From positions 34,026,664 through 34,090,663 of the forward strand of contig BRKX01000006.1 in NCBI GenBank assembly GCA_026008535.1: DNA of 64,000 nucleotides, written 5' to 3'. The DNA comes from Perilla frutescens (lineage: Eukaryota; Streptophyta; Magnoliopsida; Lamiales; Lamiaceae). Shown piece after piece: positions 10,078 through 21,249 of the stretch. Every line of letters begins with the position of its first letter. Within the stretch, counting starts at the first letter, position 1. The notes below the pieces were generated by a model, which had not been told where the DNA came from, did no database searches, and saw only the letters and a program-made list of their open reading frames with translations. The position numbers and the translations under genes are program-made.

Positions 10078-12533
10078 TGTGGCACCCTCAAACGGATGTA
10101 GAAGAACAGACTACCAATGTGAGTGTGCCTTGTATTTTTTTTTGAAATAGAATAGAAAAGTATTGAATCACTCGAGAAAGGATAAGATTTACTTTCACAC
10201 ATAATTTACATAGTTATATTAAGGGAAGAAAGAGTACTCTGAAGTCAAAAGAGTACACCAGGGAAAATAAAAGTTTATATACAATCAAAACGGTGAACTT
10301 CGAAGTAGTTTCACGCTTGAACAAAAATAGAGTCAAAAGGTGGTGCGAAAAGCTTATAAACAAAAGGCCATCAGGTCGTCATCCATATACATAGACCCAC
10401 ATGAACTCTTGAAAACTCCACGCCCCGCACCAAGCACTTTCATGCTTCATCAGAATCACCTACAATGCATGAACTACATGAGCTAAAACTCAGTAAGCAG
10501 AAATCATGCATGCGACCTCATACACAACGCATAAAGAAGACACCACACCATGACTAATGCTCGTGATATAAAATATTTTCATCTCAAAAGTATTTTCACT
10601 GTTTAGGAACTTGGCTCCCTTCACCAGACACCAACATTAGTCATGAGCTCATAATATATTCAATATCACTTGGCCATAATGTGATTAGTGCACTCATGTG
10701 GCTCATCCTTCCTGGACCCCAAGGGACACGCCCCTTGCCTGTTCCCTTTGATCCCACATAAAAGTCATCCCACATAAGCCACTCATCACCTCAAAGGTGC
10801 AGTCGAAGTGGACCATCCTCCCTGGACCCCAAGGGACACGCCCCCTGCCTGTTCCCTTTGATCCCGCATGGAAGTCATCCCACTCGAGGCACAAATATCA
10901 ACACAGCACAACACGGGCTGGTGGTGACCAATCCCAAACAAAACATTTTCTCTCTCTCAAAATCATTTCATGCATGCAAATCGATAATATCTACATGACG
11001 TGCATGCATATGCTCGTGATCATGTACAAGATATTCAATGCAAATAGATAGAACGCCACAAATATATTATACCACACATTTATGAGGTAATAAATTATAA
11101 CAGCACAATAGTAAATAATAATCACATATAATCAAATAATAATATATTCATGCATTGTAATTGCAAATGGATTTCTACTTACCTGAAGTCCAATGTTTGT
11201 AATATTTGAGATCCTAAAACCCGCACTTTTCACTAAAATTTATTCAAAATATATTACAATATCAATATACAAAGTATTAAATTAAACAATAATAACTAAC
11301 TAATTTAATGTAATTATTTCTTTCTTAATACAAGTATCAATTTTAACTTCTAACAATTCATTCTTTAGGGAGTTTTCATTAAAAATATCACGTTATACTC
11401 ACAAACAAGCCATTATACTTATCCTACACAATAATTGATTACAGTTTCAATTATTCGAATAGAATTTAACTAACCATCTTTAAACCTAATACTAAAATTC
11501 TTTCATTTCTTTAAAACACATTTCGACTAAAAACAAATTAGTAGCAATTTTATTCCAGGCCCGTGTATATATATTCACTTAGCACTACATATACTAATAA
11601 AATGCATCTTAATTTAAATATCTAATATCCAATATTGCAAATATTATAAACTATTAAATTACTCAGAATCAAAAGAAACCTAAATATTAGGATTATCAAT
11701 TTGAGCTCCAATTTCCATATATAAAATTAATTCCACCTTAATATAAAACAAAACAATTTATACACACCATGGCCTAGGCTTCGGGAATATAACTAAGTGA
11801 TCAAAAATATAATTAGTTGGATCACTAATCTAATAAACTTTGAAACAATATAATCTGTAACTATCTTTTGTTTTAATTATTATTATTAGGAAAACTAACC
11901 ACAAGCTAGAATAATTTAATTTGCTTAATAATTCTATTTAAACTAACCTGGTTCGCACAGACTAGCTTTTCAAGCCTTGTTTGTTTAATTTCAGAATAAT
12001 TGATTATAGAATTTGTACTTTGGTTAAATAGATAAAGCTTTCCCCAAAACCTCAAGTATACGTGTACTTGCTACACAAATTTAATTGTAAGATGCTACAC
12101 CTATCAATTAATCATCACACGTGTATCTATATGGTAAATTCATGTTTCTTTCCTTTTTATTTTACTACTTATCTAATATATATCCATTTATAATCATATG
12201 CTATATTAATTTATAAATCAATCTTTTTATAATAATATATTATTTACACTTCAATACATATATAGTCATATCTTCTAACTCTTTCATGTGTGTATATCAT
12301 AATATATATATACACTACTTGACATGTATAATTACTCAAAAGTGATTTATATTATTAAATAAAAATAAAAATATACTATAACTTATTTTACTTTTATCTC
12401 TATGGCCTACAATCATAATCATGTTAACACATATATCTATATAAATGCAATTTCATGAAAATAGGCACATAATATTTATATGAAACTTATATAAATTTAG
12501 GAAGCATTGAGTAGTGAAAACACGGATACTACA
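10078..12533 (-). repeat. 5' LTR of the young Tekay-like element (2456 bp)
   Basis: It carries the same termini, length and internal duplication as the 2891-5346 copy, displaced by 7187 bp. Identity of the two LTRs by eye implies a recent insertion. No gene is present; short ORFs inside are repeated exactly in the other LTR. Confidence 0.95.
10479..10492 (-). other. Conserved LTR inverted repeat (5' LTR of young element)
   Basis: This is the same TGAG...CTCA element as at 3292-3305, offset by 7187 bp. Confidence 0.6.
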
Positions 12534-12538
12534 TTTCC
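12534..12538. repeat. Target-site duplication TTTCC, right copy
   Basis: TTTCC directly follows the LTR end at 12533 and matches 2886-2890. Confidence 0.95.
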
Positions 12539-14880
12539 AATTACTCACGGCTTCGACCTTAGTGGGATCCACTTCAATCCCTTGGGCCGTTACTACATGA
12601 CCTAGAAAAACCACTCGGTCTAACCAGAATTAACATTTCTTCAACTTTGCATATAACTTTTCATTTCTCAAAGTTTCTAAGATAGTTCGTAAATGCCCCT
12701 CATGTTCCTTCTCATCCTTTGAGTAAACTAGGATATAGTCTATAAAGACAATGAAAAACTTATCAAAGAATGGATGGAACACTCGGTTCATCAGATCCAT
12801 AAACACTGCTGGAACATTAGTCAATCCGAATGGCATGACTACAAACTCGTAATGAACGTATCTGGTTCTGAACGCCGTCTTCGGTATGTCACTTTCTCTC
12901 ACCTTTAATTGGTTATAACCCGATCTCAGATCTATCTTTGAGAAGACCGCTGCTCCTTTTAACTGATCAAAATATCCTCAATTCTGGGTAACAGATACTT
13001 GTTATTGATTGTGAGTCTATTCAACTAAAATAATCAATACACATATGCATCGATCCATCCTTCTTCTTGACAAATAAAATAGGTGCTCCCCAAGGTGATA
13101 GACTTGGACGAATATATCTTTGATCTAAGAGCTCTTGTATTTGTGCCTTCATCTCTTGTAATTCCTTAGGGGCCATTCTATATGGTGCTTTAGAAACTGG
13201 GCCTGCACCCGGTACCAGGTCAATACTGAATTCCACTTGTCTATTAGGTGGTAATCCAGGCAATTCTTCTGGAAATACATCTGTAAAGTCATTGACAATT
13301 GGTACTCCTTCAATTGTCGATCTCTGATTTTCCACACCAACTATATTAACTAAATAGCCTTGACAGCTACCCTTCTTTAACAATCTCATTGCCTTCATAG
13401 CAGATATCACCACTGGTGATCTTCCAATTCTTGCACCATAAAATGAGAACTCTTTCTCTCCTGGATTCTGAATAACGATCTCTCTTTCATAACACTTGAT
13501 CGTTGCATGATTCCGACTTAACCAGTCCATTCCTAATATCACATCAAAGTCATGCATATCTATCTCATATAAGTCAGCCTCAAGTTCTCTACCTCCAAAA
13601 TCCATCTTGACCTTTCGAGCAATCCTATCAGTCACTATGTTCTCACTTGAAGGGATACTTATGTTTAAGGCTATGTTCTGTACTTCACATTCAATTCCTT
13701 TCATACGGCATAGCTTAGAAGATATGAATGAATGCGATGCTCCAGAATCAAATAGTACAACAGCAGGGTTTCCAAAAATAGGTAACATACCAGTCATTGA
13801 GTCATTATCCTTCACCGCTGCATTCTGATGAGCTAAAGCAAAGAATCGAGCATTGCCCCTTTTCTCAGGTTCCTTTCCTCTTCTCTCAGGTTCTCCATGT
13901 CCCCTTCTAGCTGACACATTGTTTCTTTTCTTGGGACAAAAGTCTGCATAATGACCTGGCTCATGGCAGTAATAACACTCTCTCATTCCCTGATAACAGA
14001 GTCCACCATGGTTTTTCCCACAGTTTGAGCATTGGGGTTTGATTACAGACGACGGTCTAGTATTAGCTCTTACCTCAAACTTTTTTTTCTTAGAAGGAAT
14101 GTTTCCCTGATTCCTTTCTTAATTATCCCACCTTCTCTTTCCAGAGTTATCAACTTGCTTTTGAGCTGGCTTATCTATGTCAAGGCTCAGGGCTACATCT
14201 CAAGCCCGTTTCACTAGGTCATTGAAATCTTCAATCACTTAAGCGGCCAAGATCCCCTTGATCTCAGCTCTCAGACCCCTTTTGAATTTTGCAATCCATT
14301 TCCCTTCACTGCCCACTAAATGAGAAGCATACATTGACAACTGATTAAACTTTCTCTCGTACTCTTCAATTGTCATGTTATCTTGCTTAAGATCAAAGAA
14401 TTCAGTCTCTTTCTTTTCTTTGAAGGTAGTTGTGAAATACTTATCCAATACCACTTCTTGAAATATCTCCCACGACAACTGATCTTTTTCTTCCTCACTT
14501 AAGGTACTCACAAAGTGTTTCCACCAACATCCCGCATCAGCAGTAAGCTGGAACACTGCACATGCCTCTTTTTGTTCATCAGTACAGTCAATGTGCGTGA
14601 AAATTCGGTCTAACTCTTCCAGCCAATCCTCAGCAGCTTGTGGTCCATCTCGACCATTGAATCAGGGAGGTGTGTAACGCCGAAATTGTTCAACAATTTA
14701 ACTCGTAGGACGCACATGTTGGTCTGATGCGTCAGGTTGATCATTAGATTGTTGCACAAATCCTTTAATAGCACCGAAAAATTGGTACATCAAATTCTCT
14801 CCATCGTTACGACCATTATTGTAGGGGTTATTATTGTTACCATTAGCGTTGTTGGCACGTGCTCTTGTGTTTCTCACCAT
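12539..14880 (-). pseudogene. gag-protease-RT remnant of the older gypsy
   Basis: On the minus strand gag starts near 14880 (MVRNTRARANN) and continues through an Asn-rich stretch, a gag core (14239-14556), a CCHC knuckle (CYYCHEPGHYADFC, near 13980-13940), the protease motif DSGASHSF, and the RT N-terminal part (SPWGAPILFVKKKDG...CIDY). After a frameshift near 12960-13020 RT resumes with MPFGLTN. The RT active-site motif reads FIDYIL where FIDDIL is expected, so a catalytic Asp is lost. Gag is broken by stops at about 14238 and 14557-14700. Its continuation is at 2031-2890. Clearly non-functional. Confidence 0.88.
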
Positions 14881-15150
14881 CGTCCTACAGAAATGATAGA
14901 GAAGGTTCAGAAGGCTTTCTAAGTTATTTCTAATTTCAAGGACTAAGTTCAATAAATAAAACATTCGATCACCTCATGAGTTTAAATAACTGAAATGTTG
15001 CAAATTCGACAATAACACACAAGAAATCACATACTCACTCAAATCAAAATGAAACTTTATACCTTGATACTGGAGGGCGTGGTGATCGAATGACTCATGA
15101 ATGAATTTATATGCATGAATAATTCACGGAGTCTACAGGAAAGTAGACCC

Positions 15151-15162
15151 GCTCTGATACCA
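15151..15162 (-). other. Primer binding site, initiator tRNA-Met (older gypsy)
   Basis: In the minus direction TGGTATCAGAGC lies three bases (GTG) after the LTR end at 15166. The untranslated leader runs from here to gag at 14880. Confidence 0.88.
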
Positions 15163-15594
15163 CACTGTAACACCCTAAATTTCTTAAAGTGTTAAACTGA
15201 TTTTTAATGATTATAATTGATGCGGAAATGTGAGTCATTTTTTTTTTCTTATTTAAAAAAATTAAATGAGAATCTAACTTAATTAGTTAGAACATTGAAC
15301 TGAAAATAAAAAACGTGAAGATAAATAAAGAAATTTATACTCAATGAGTTAGGATAGAAATGTGACTGAAATATTTTTATTTGAAATATTAACCATAAAT
15401 TCTAGATAAATAAAAAGGCCATAACATGAATAAATGTCTGAGAAATAATAGGATCCTTGGAATATTGAATTATAATTATTTGGTTTAAAATAATTTTGAC
15501 TATGAGATGTGGAAGATATGAGATTTGACTTGAATTGTCATTCGATCCTCCACACGCCACCAAACTTAGTTACCTGAAAATGTTAAATGAGGGT

Positions 15595-15617
15595 TGAGAA
15601 TATATAAAATATACTCA
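15595..15617 (-). other. Conserved LTR inverted repeat (older gypsy LTR)
   Basis: Sense ACTGAGTATAT...TCTCAACCC, about 430 bp before the LTR 3' end, is followed by TTTTCAGGTAA (15570-15580). It is the same layout as in the other gypsy LTRs of the window. Confidence 0.6.
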
Positions 15618-16384
15618 GTGTGGGAAATTATGCAGAGATTTGCCCAAGTTAATAAAACAGCAGCACACATATAACTGATACTGAAACTGATAGTACCTTA
15701 GTACCGAAACATGATAGTACATTAGTACTAATTGAATCGCATAGCGTCATTGACATTTGTGCACAAATACTGAGAGCCAAATAATGAATGAACATATAGT
15801 CCGAGGGCTCATTGATAGTAACATGATATACGGTAAACACGTGATATTAAAATGGGAAAAAATATAAATCAACGGCATAAAATAAATGAATCCCACACCT
15901 TAATTGAATCGATGAGCTTTGAATCAAACACTAACAATAACTTATTGTCTTAGTCACATTGCACCTAGAATACCAAAATAAATAAACCTATAAATATATG
16001 ATCGAAATCTTAAATGAAAATCCAACTAGAAACCGAACTATACATAATAATAATAATAATAAAACTTTTAGATTGCATATGAGGTTTTAAAACCAATACA
16101 AATAAAACGATTGCTATAATTATGGAATCCATTTAAACTTGAGAAAATTTAGAATTAAATTGCGACAAATTTTGTCTGAAAATTCTCTACTTTTATGCTT
16201 ATTTTGTAAATTCTCGAAACATAGATATAATGTCCTAATAAAAACTAAATTGATTATAGAACACTGAAATCGAGAAAATCAAGAATTGAATGCATTATTA
16301 TCTAATACGAAACATTTAATTAAAACCATGAATATGTATAGTTATATGATGTGTGCCTTGTATGATGGATGTGCCTGTGTTTGG

Positions 16385-16409
16385 AATATATATATATATA
16401 TATATATAT
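16385..16409. repeat. (AT)n microsatellite
   Basis: About twelve AT dinucleotides lie inside the older gypsy LTR. Confidence 0.9.
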
Positions 16410-16532
16410 CTAAGGGCGCGATTCAGACTAGACCCATAACTCGAACATTTAAAAATTGACAAATTTTTATAAGTCACATAATTCAAGATATATACTTTAT
16501 TTAAACAGTGATTGGGAAAACAGGCTGTTACA

Positions 16533-16945
16533 TGTTTACCTTGGGAGGTGTAGCTGTGGCATGGAGGAGCATAAAGTAGAAATGCATTTCTGACTCCACC
16601 ATAGAAGCCAAGTATGTAGCTGCTTCGGAAGCTACACAAGACGTCGTTTGGCTCAAGAACTTCTTGTTGGACTTAGATGTGTCTCTGGATTTACCTAAGA
16701 ATATCACAGTTTACTGTGATAACGCCGGTACAGTGGCAAATTCGAAGGAACCATGATCCCATAAGGCAAGGAAACCCATTGAGCGCAAGTACCATCTTAT
16801 ACAAGAAATCGTAAAGAGAGGAGACGTTATTGTGACGAAGATTGCGTCACTGGAAAACCTAGAAGACTCATTTATGAAGAGCATACCAGATAAGACTTTC
16901 GATAGTCATGTGAAGGGAATGGGAGTTCAAATCATGGCAAAATAG
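16533..16945 (+). pseudogene. Ty1/copia RNase H remnant, C-terminal part
   Basis: The plus strand encodes the end of a copia polyprotein: TLGGVAVAWRS, then STIEAKYVAASEATQDVVWLK and YCDNAGTVANSKEP, up to a natural-looking stop at 16943-16945. Two in-frame stops fit C-to-T changes (CAG to TAG after WRSIK; CGA to TGA after SKEP). The 5' end is cut by the older gypsy insertion at 16532; the remaining copia body lies left of the window. Confidence 0.9.
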
Positions 16946-17013
16946 CTTTAAGTACAAGTGGGAGAAAACTGTACTATTTATTTAGTAGTATACTTAAAAG
17001 TAAACGCTTTGAG

Positions 17014-17028
17014 TGTAGAGTGGGAGAT
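17014..17028 (+). other. Polypurine tract of the copia element
   Basis: GTAGAGTGGGAGAT immediately precedes the LTR start TGTTGGG at 17029, giving a plus orientation. Confidence 0.82.
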
Positions 17029-17912
17029 TGTTGGGTTTTATACTAAAACAGTTTGCTTTTTGTATATACCTTATTTTCTTATTTTGAATGAGAATAAATA
17101 GTCACTTATAATGCGTTTATAATGTTATTTATTTAATGCAATATCATCGTTTATTTAATATTGAAGATACTATGGTGTTGGAATGAATACAGAAGATAAT
17201 ATTATCAGTTCCTTATTAAGTATGAGAGTGTTCACAACCTAGATGGAAGTAGACGAACCATCGGCATAGTTGTTGTATAATTTAGAATTAGTCTATCTTG
17301 ACTATGAAATTAAACTAGTACATTTTGGTAATGTTTTAAACTAGATCACAGTGAGATAATTCTAATGGACTGAAAAGCATTAGAATATAGATCTCCGATC
17401 AATGGGTTACTAATTATAGAAGGAATCTGTGCCCTGGTGTGCCGGGTTGATGGTTTCCCCTAAGGAGCTCAAAACGGATTATTATGTTAAACCCTGCAGG
17501 TGGATTTATATCCTACATAATAATAAAATTTGAGTGATACTGCTCAAGGATAAGAAATTAATTAATTCAGTCGTCAGTATACTAAAAACCCTAGCACACC
17601 ATAAATTTCAAAATTCCTCTCTCCTCCATAAGAGAAATTTTCTTGAAAATTTTAGGGTTTTGGGTTCTTAGTATTCAAGCTTCTTCGAGGTCTGGAGGAT
17701 CATCGGCCACATGACATCTAGATCGAGATCAAGGATATATACAGAGAAGATCTCTGGAGTGGAAAATCAATCCCACATCAAAGCCTCAATTTTGCTGCGC
17801 ATGACAATTAATTTCAGTTTTAGCATGTAGTAGGTGATATATAGTTTGTATATATCAAAATCGTTTTATTTGATCAACACGCATCCAAATGAATTCTGGC
17901 AATCTATCAACA
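17029..17912 (+). repeat. 3' LTR of the copia element (about 884 bp, end approximate)
   Basis: It begins TGTTGGGTTTTATAC after a polypurine tract. The end is placed at ATCAACA near 17912 because copia LTRs usually finish in CAACA; no partner LTR is available to confirm this. Part of it (about 17405-17580) is repeated in inverted orientation at about 18125-18295. Confidence 0.7.
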
Positions 17913-18295
17913 ACAAGGATCTAGATGGAGTATTAGGGTTGGGCCTACAACAGGCCTTAAGTTCTCCATGTCAAGCCCAGACATAACTTAAGCCCATTAA
18001 CATTAATTCAGTCCACTAAAGAATTAACAATACACTGCCACCTCAATTCCATAATTACGGATATGGCTACTTTAACTCAATCAATTCCCCATGTTTAAGA
18101 TATCGAATGACCATTAATTAATTGCAGTACACTGACAACTGAATTAATTAATTTCTTATTCATGAGTTGTACCACTCAACTTTTATTATTATGTCAGATA
18201 TAAATCCACCTACAGGGTTTAACATAATAATCCTTGTTGAGCTCCTCAAGGGACATCATCAACCCGGCGCACCGAAACACGGATTCTAATAGATA
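17913..18295 (-). repeat. Inverted partial copia LTR of the same family
   Basis: The reverse complement of 18125-18295 aligns with 17405-17580: both contain GCCGGGTTGATG, then GAGCTCAA, GGATTATTATGTTAAACCCT and AGAAATTAATTAATTCAG. It is therefore an opposite-facing piece of the same LTR family. The 17913-18124 part has no clear counterpart that I can align by eye. On the minus strand it abuts a copia integrase fragment with no intervening RT, so a deletion is likely. Confidence 0.65.
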
Positions 18296-18461
18296 ATTTT
18301 CGTTTCTAGGGTATATCCGTAGAACATAAAAAACAACTTTGAATACCTCATCATTGATCTAACCATTTCCAATACCATTATGTTCTTCGCACCACTATGC
18401 CATCTTACTATTTGAATGGCAGACGCAATCAACTGGGATGTAATGCCATTCTCTGTCAAGT
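18296..18461 (-). pseudogene. Ty1/copia integrase fragment
   Basis: The minus strand reads NGITSQLIASAIQIV ... VLEMVRSMMRYSKL ... FYGYTLETK, matching the end of a copia integrase core (the NRTLLDMVRSMMSYA...FWGYA region) with several substitutions. It is cut on the right by the tandem array at CAAGT and resumes at 31185. No functional product is expected. Confidence 0.78.
18457..18461. repeat. Target-site duplication CAAGT, left copy of the array
   Basis: CAAGT directly precedes the first LTR of the array (18462) and recurs directly after the fourth (31185-31189). Confidence 0.9.
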
Positions 18462-19258
18462 TGTAATACCCGGGCTTCTCACAATTCAATGATTATTTTA
18501 ATCTATGTTTTATATAACTATTATGTTCTTATTTACATGCCAATTATCTATTTATTTATTTAATAAATATATTAATGGCTTCTAGATGTATAATTAAAAT
18601 CTATATAATATCTGTGTAGTATCTTAGTATATATAAATATTTTATACACACACACACACACATATATACGTGCATGAAACAAGAAAAGATAAGTGTTGAA
18701 TTGATATCTTCTAGATTAACCTAAATAAGTAGATAAATATTGCAATTTGTATTTTTAGACTTACGTGTAGCTTTTTGAAGTGTGATAGGTGTACAACTCT
18801 TATAAGAAATATATATTTTATGAATACACGTGTGTGATACCCCGTCTCTTTTTCTAAATTATGAATTATAATTTTGGAAAATGAATTTGAATTAATATTG
18901 CTTGAATATTGATCATGGGAGTATGTTTGTATGTTATGCCGTTATTTTATTGCAGATTGTCTCACTTGAGCCGATACGTCATAGCACGGTGGTATTATAC
19001 TAAGTGTATAATACATGATAACATGTAATATTAAAATTTGTCGAGTTATATAATGATGAAGTGGGGGTGATTATATTTGATTATGTGTTTTGCCATACTT
19101 TGAACACCCTAACGCTGAGTTGATCGGGGGTCTCGCTGCCCGGTCATGTATTAAAAGTGTTTCGGCGTGTATTAAAAGTGTTTTGAAAATCTATGTCGTT
19201 TTAAAAAAATGGAGTTAAAAATGTCTGGGAATCATTTGAGATAAGGGGGGACGATTTT

Positions 19259-19420
19259 GGCACGCCGCGTGCCCGCGGGGTGGTGCGCGCCCACGGGGCC
19301 GTGCGCCCGCGGGGCTGGCGAGAGACGCGCACCCGCGGGGGCTGCGCGCTCGCGGGGAGCGTTGGCCGAGAGAGGGGTTCCGCGGTCACGGGGGCTGCGC
19401 GGTCGCGCGGGTCCGGGGAT
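19259..19420. repeat. GC-rich CpG-dense block upstream of the solo-LTR TATA box
   Basis: About 160 bp are very GC-rich within AT-rich surroundings, with the string CCCGCGGGG or CGCGGGG recurring among GCGC-rich spacers. It ends some 10 bp before the TATA box. Small ORFs on both strands here are artefacts of composition. Confidence 0.85.
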
Positions 19421-19428
19421 TTCCTACC

Positions 19429-19436
19429 TATAAATA
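19429..19436 (+). promoter_or_regulatory. TATA box of the solo LTR
   Basis: TATAAATA follows the GC-rich block and precedes a pyrimidine-rich leader-like stretch (about 19440-19550). Confidence 0.65.
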
Positions 19437-20567
19437 CAACACTTATTCATTTCCTCCTCACTTTCTTTTCATTTAGGCGATTCTCCTCTCCATTTCTCTC
19501 TACAAATCCTTCATCTTTTTGGAGTAGATTCTTCCATCATCCTCCATCAACAAAGGTAACCTCTACACCTCTCCTTCTTGGGGATTAAACACCCATTTCT
19601 TGTTGTTTTGGAAACTAGGGTTTGTTATCCAAATTTGAGGACTTTGGATTTTTGTTGATCTTTTTGCCTTGACATCTTAAACATATGGTTTATTTACCTC
19701 CTTGAAGCCATATGTGAAGTTATATCGAATTCCTATGATTCATTGTTGCTAGGGTTTGGATTTTTGCCCTAATTTCCTTTGTTTTATTGAAAATTGTTTG
19801 GAGCTGTTATGAGGGTTGCTTGGGGTTGATTTTCATGTATGTTAAAGCTCTAGGATGAAGGTGTTTGTATTTGAAATGTTGGGTCTAAAGGATTTAAAAT
19901 GAGTTATGAGCATGTGGTATAAATGTGTGCCCGTAACGTGTTTGATCAAATGCTTCAAAGAGTTTTAATGCGTATTTTGAGTCCAAAATCGTAGTGTGAA
20001 CTTGTGTATCCATGATTGTGTATATGGATATGTTTGAAGACCTTAAAGTAAAGTATAGCATGAGTTTACTCAAAGTTATGATTTATTTGTATAACTCGAC
20101 ATGTAAATTGAAAAGAGAATAAAAGGTGCTAGGTGACGTGTTGGAGCTCGAGGAGGACAACTTGTACACGGCCAAGAAGTATTTCAAAGGTTGAGAAAAA
20201 TTTGAAAGTGTCTCATAAGGTGGGGTAACTCTAAACTGTGAACACGTGTAATGTTATAGTTATTGTTGTGCTTTGATTGTATAAATATGAAGGGTCTTCG
20301 GACCGGTGAATGAAAGAGATCCTTCGGGGTCGACAAAGAGACCCTTCGGGGCAGAGATCCTTTGTGATCGAATATAGACCTGTTAATGTCCTCCCTAGGG
20401 GTAGTATGTCTGCGGGCATCCCTACAGGGCCAAAGATGTTCATTAACGGGGGCATCATGATGTTTAGACCCTACGGGGTTGAGACTAGTCTCCACAAAGT
20501 AAAGAAAAGTCCATATGTTATATTTTCACTTGTACAATTGGCTATAACTGTTTGCAGTGTTCCCCAC

Positions 20568-20589
20568 TGAGTATGTTGTTAAATACTCA
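20568..20589 (+). other. Conserved LTR inverted repeat (solo LTR)
   Basis: TGAGTAT and ATACTCA form a perfect 7-bp inverted repeat with an 8-base spacer, preceded by CCCCAC and followed by CCCC, about 610 bp before the LTR end. Confidence 0.7.
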
Positions 20590-21216
20590 CCCCATTCATT
20601 CAATGAATTTCATGTTGAGGAGTCGGAGCCCGAGTAGGAGCGTTGTGAACACAAGAGAACCCCCACAAGATTCTGTTTACTTTTCATGCCTTTGAATACG
20701 CATATTATGATAATTTTATTGATCGACCTATTTATCTTATGATCAATGATTAATGGGGATGGGAATAGCCCGATCTTTTGCGGTATTGCTATGTTTAACT
20801 CGATATATTATGTTAACGTTTTAAAGGCGGGTCGATTGACCTAGGAGCCTATGTTGTGTAAATATAGGTCATTGAATTCCTATGCTAGGTTTGTTAATTT
20901 AGGGTGCTAGACGGGCGGGGTTGTCTAAGACCTATGAGCCCGATAGGTTAGATGATTTTACGAATGATGTGGATGGGTTTATTCTATGCTTACGTTAAAT
21001 ACGATGTTGTGTGACATTGTAGATTTTGAAAGGTTGCACTTTATAATTATGCAAGAAAAATTTATATTTGGAATAAGGATGTTATACCTCATTATGCTAT
21101 TTGACCTTAGCTTCCGTTCAATTTATTATGAGAACGCAACCGCAAGTAAATGAATTGTATGTTAAGTGACGTGGCCAAACGGAGTAGTTTGGGGCGTTAC
21201 AAAGTGTGTGTCTATA

Positions 21217-21249
<33 letters not shown>

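Larger units (their letters stand above)
2891..12533 (-). mobile_element. Near-intact, very young Tekay/Del-like chromovirus (Ty3/gypsy), 9643 bp
   Basis: A complete LTR retrotransposon on the minus strand: 5' LTR 12533-10078, PBS for initiator tRNA-Met, gag-pol, polypurine tract, 3' LTR 5346-2891, flanked by TTTCC duplications. Both LTRs are 2456 bp and read the same wherever compared, including two short ORFs carried in each. A C-terminal chromodomain-like segment after integrase, the tRNA-Met primer site and long LTRs fit the Tekay/Del chromovirus lineage. The only clear coding lesion seen is a one-base shift in a homopolymer inside integrase. It inserted into the RT/RNase H region of an older gypsy. 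Confidence 0.93.
2031..16532 (-). mobile_element. Older Ty3/gypsy element, interrupted and truncated in the window
   Basis: On the minus strand the order is 5' LTR (16532-15166), PBS, gag, zinc knuckle, protease, RT, then after removal of the 2891-12533 insert RNase H and the start of integrase, ending at the Sirevirus LTR at 2030. The remaining integrase and 3' LTR should lie left of the Sirevirus, outside the window. Reading across the insert keeps the RT/RNase H connection region in frame. Several frameshifts and stops show that the element is dead. It inserted into a plus-strand copia element at 16532/16533. Confidence 0.85.
15166..16532 (-). repeat. 5' LTR of the older gypsy (1367 bp)
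   Basis: Sense orientation begins TGTAACAGCCTG at 16532 and ends TAGGGTGTTACA at 15166, next to a PBS. Outside the 16532 end, plus-strand copia coding sequence resumes at once; TGTTT (16533-16537) is the candidate target duplication. It holds an (AT)n run and the conserved inverted repeat. No supported gene lies in it. The matching 3' LTR is not in the window. Confidence 0.82.
18835..21203 (+). repeat. Solo gypsy-type LTR inserted in array LTR A (about 2.37 kb)
   Basis: The block starts TGATACCCCGTC and ends GGGGCGTTACA, and is absent from LTRs B, C and D at the equivalent site (ACACG(TG)n TCTATA). GTGTG lies on both sides, but the site is a GT repeat, so the duplication and the exact right end (21201 to 21203) are uncertain. 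A TATA box, a GC-rich block and the conserved inverted repeat are inside. No internal region or second LTR accompanies it. The reverse complement of its 3' part resembles 51196-51600. Confidence 0.82.

Noticed and set aside
15151..15162. tRNA-Met-like strings (also at 10062, 23195, 25834)
   Set aside because: Only the 12-base complement of the tRNA 3' end is present, directly beside an LTR; these are primer binding sites and not tRNA genes.
19201..19588. Arg/Ala/Pro-rich ORFs across the GC-rich block of the solo LTR
   Set aside because: They appear on both strands simply because GC-rich sequence lacks stops; there is no domain, and the location is upstream of an LTR TATA box.
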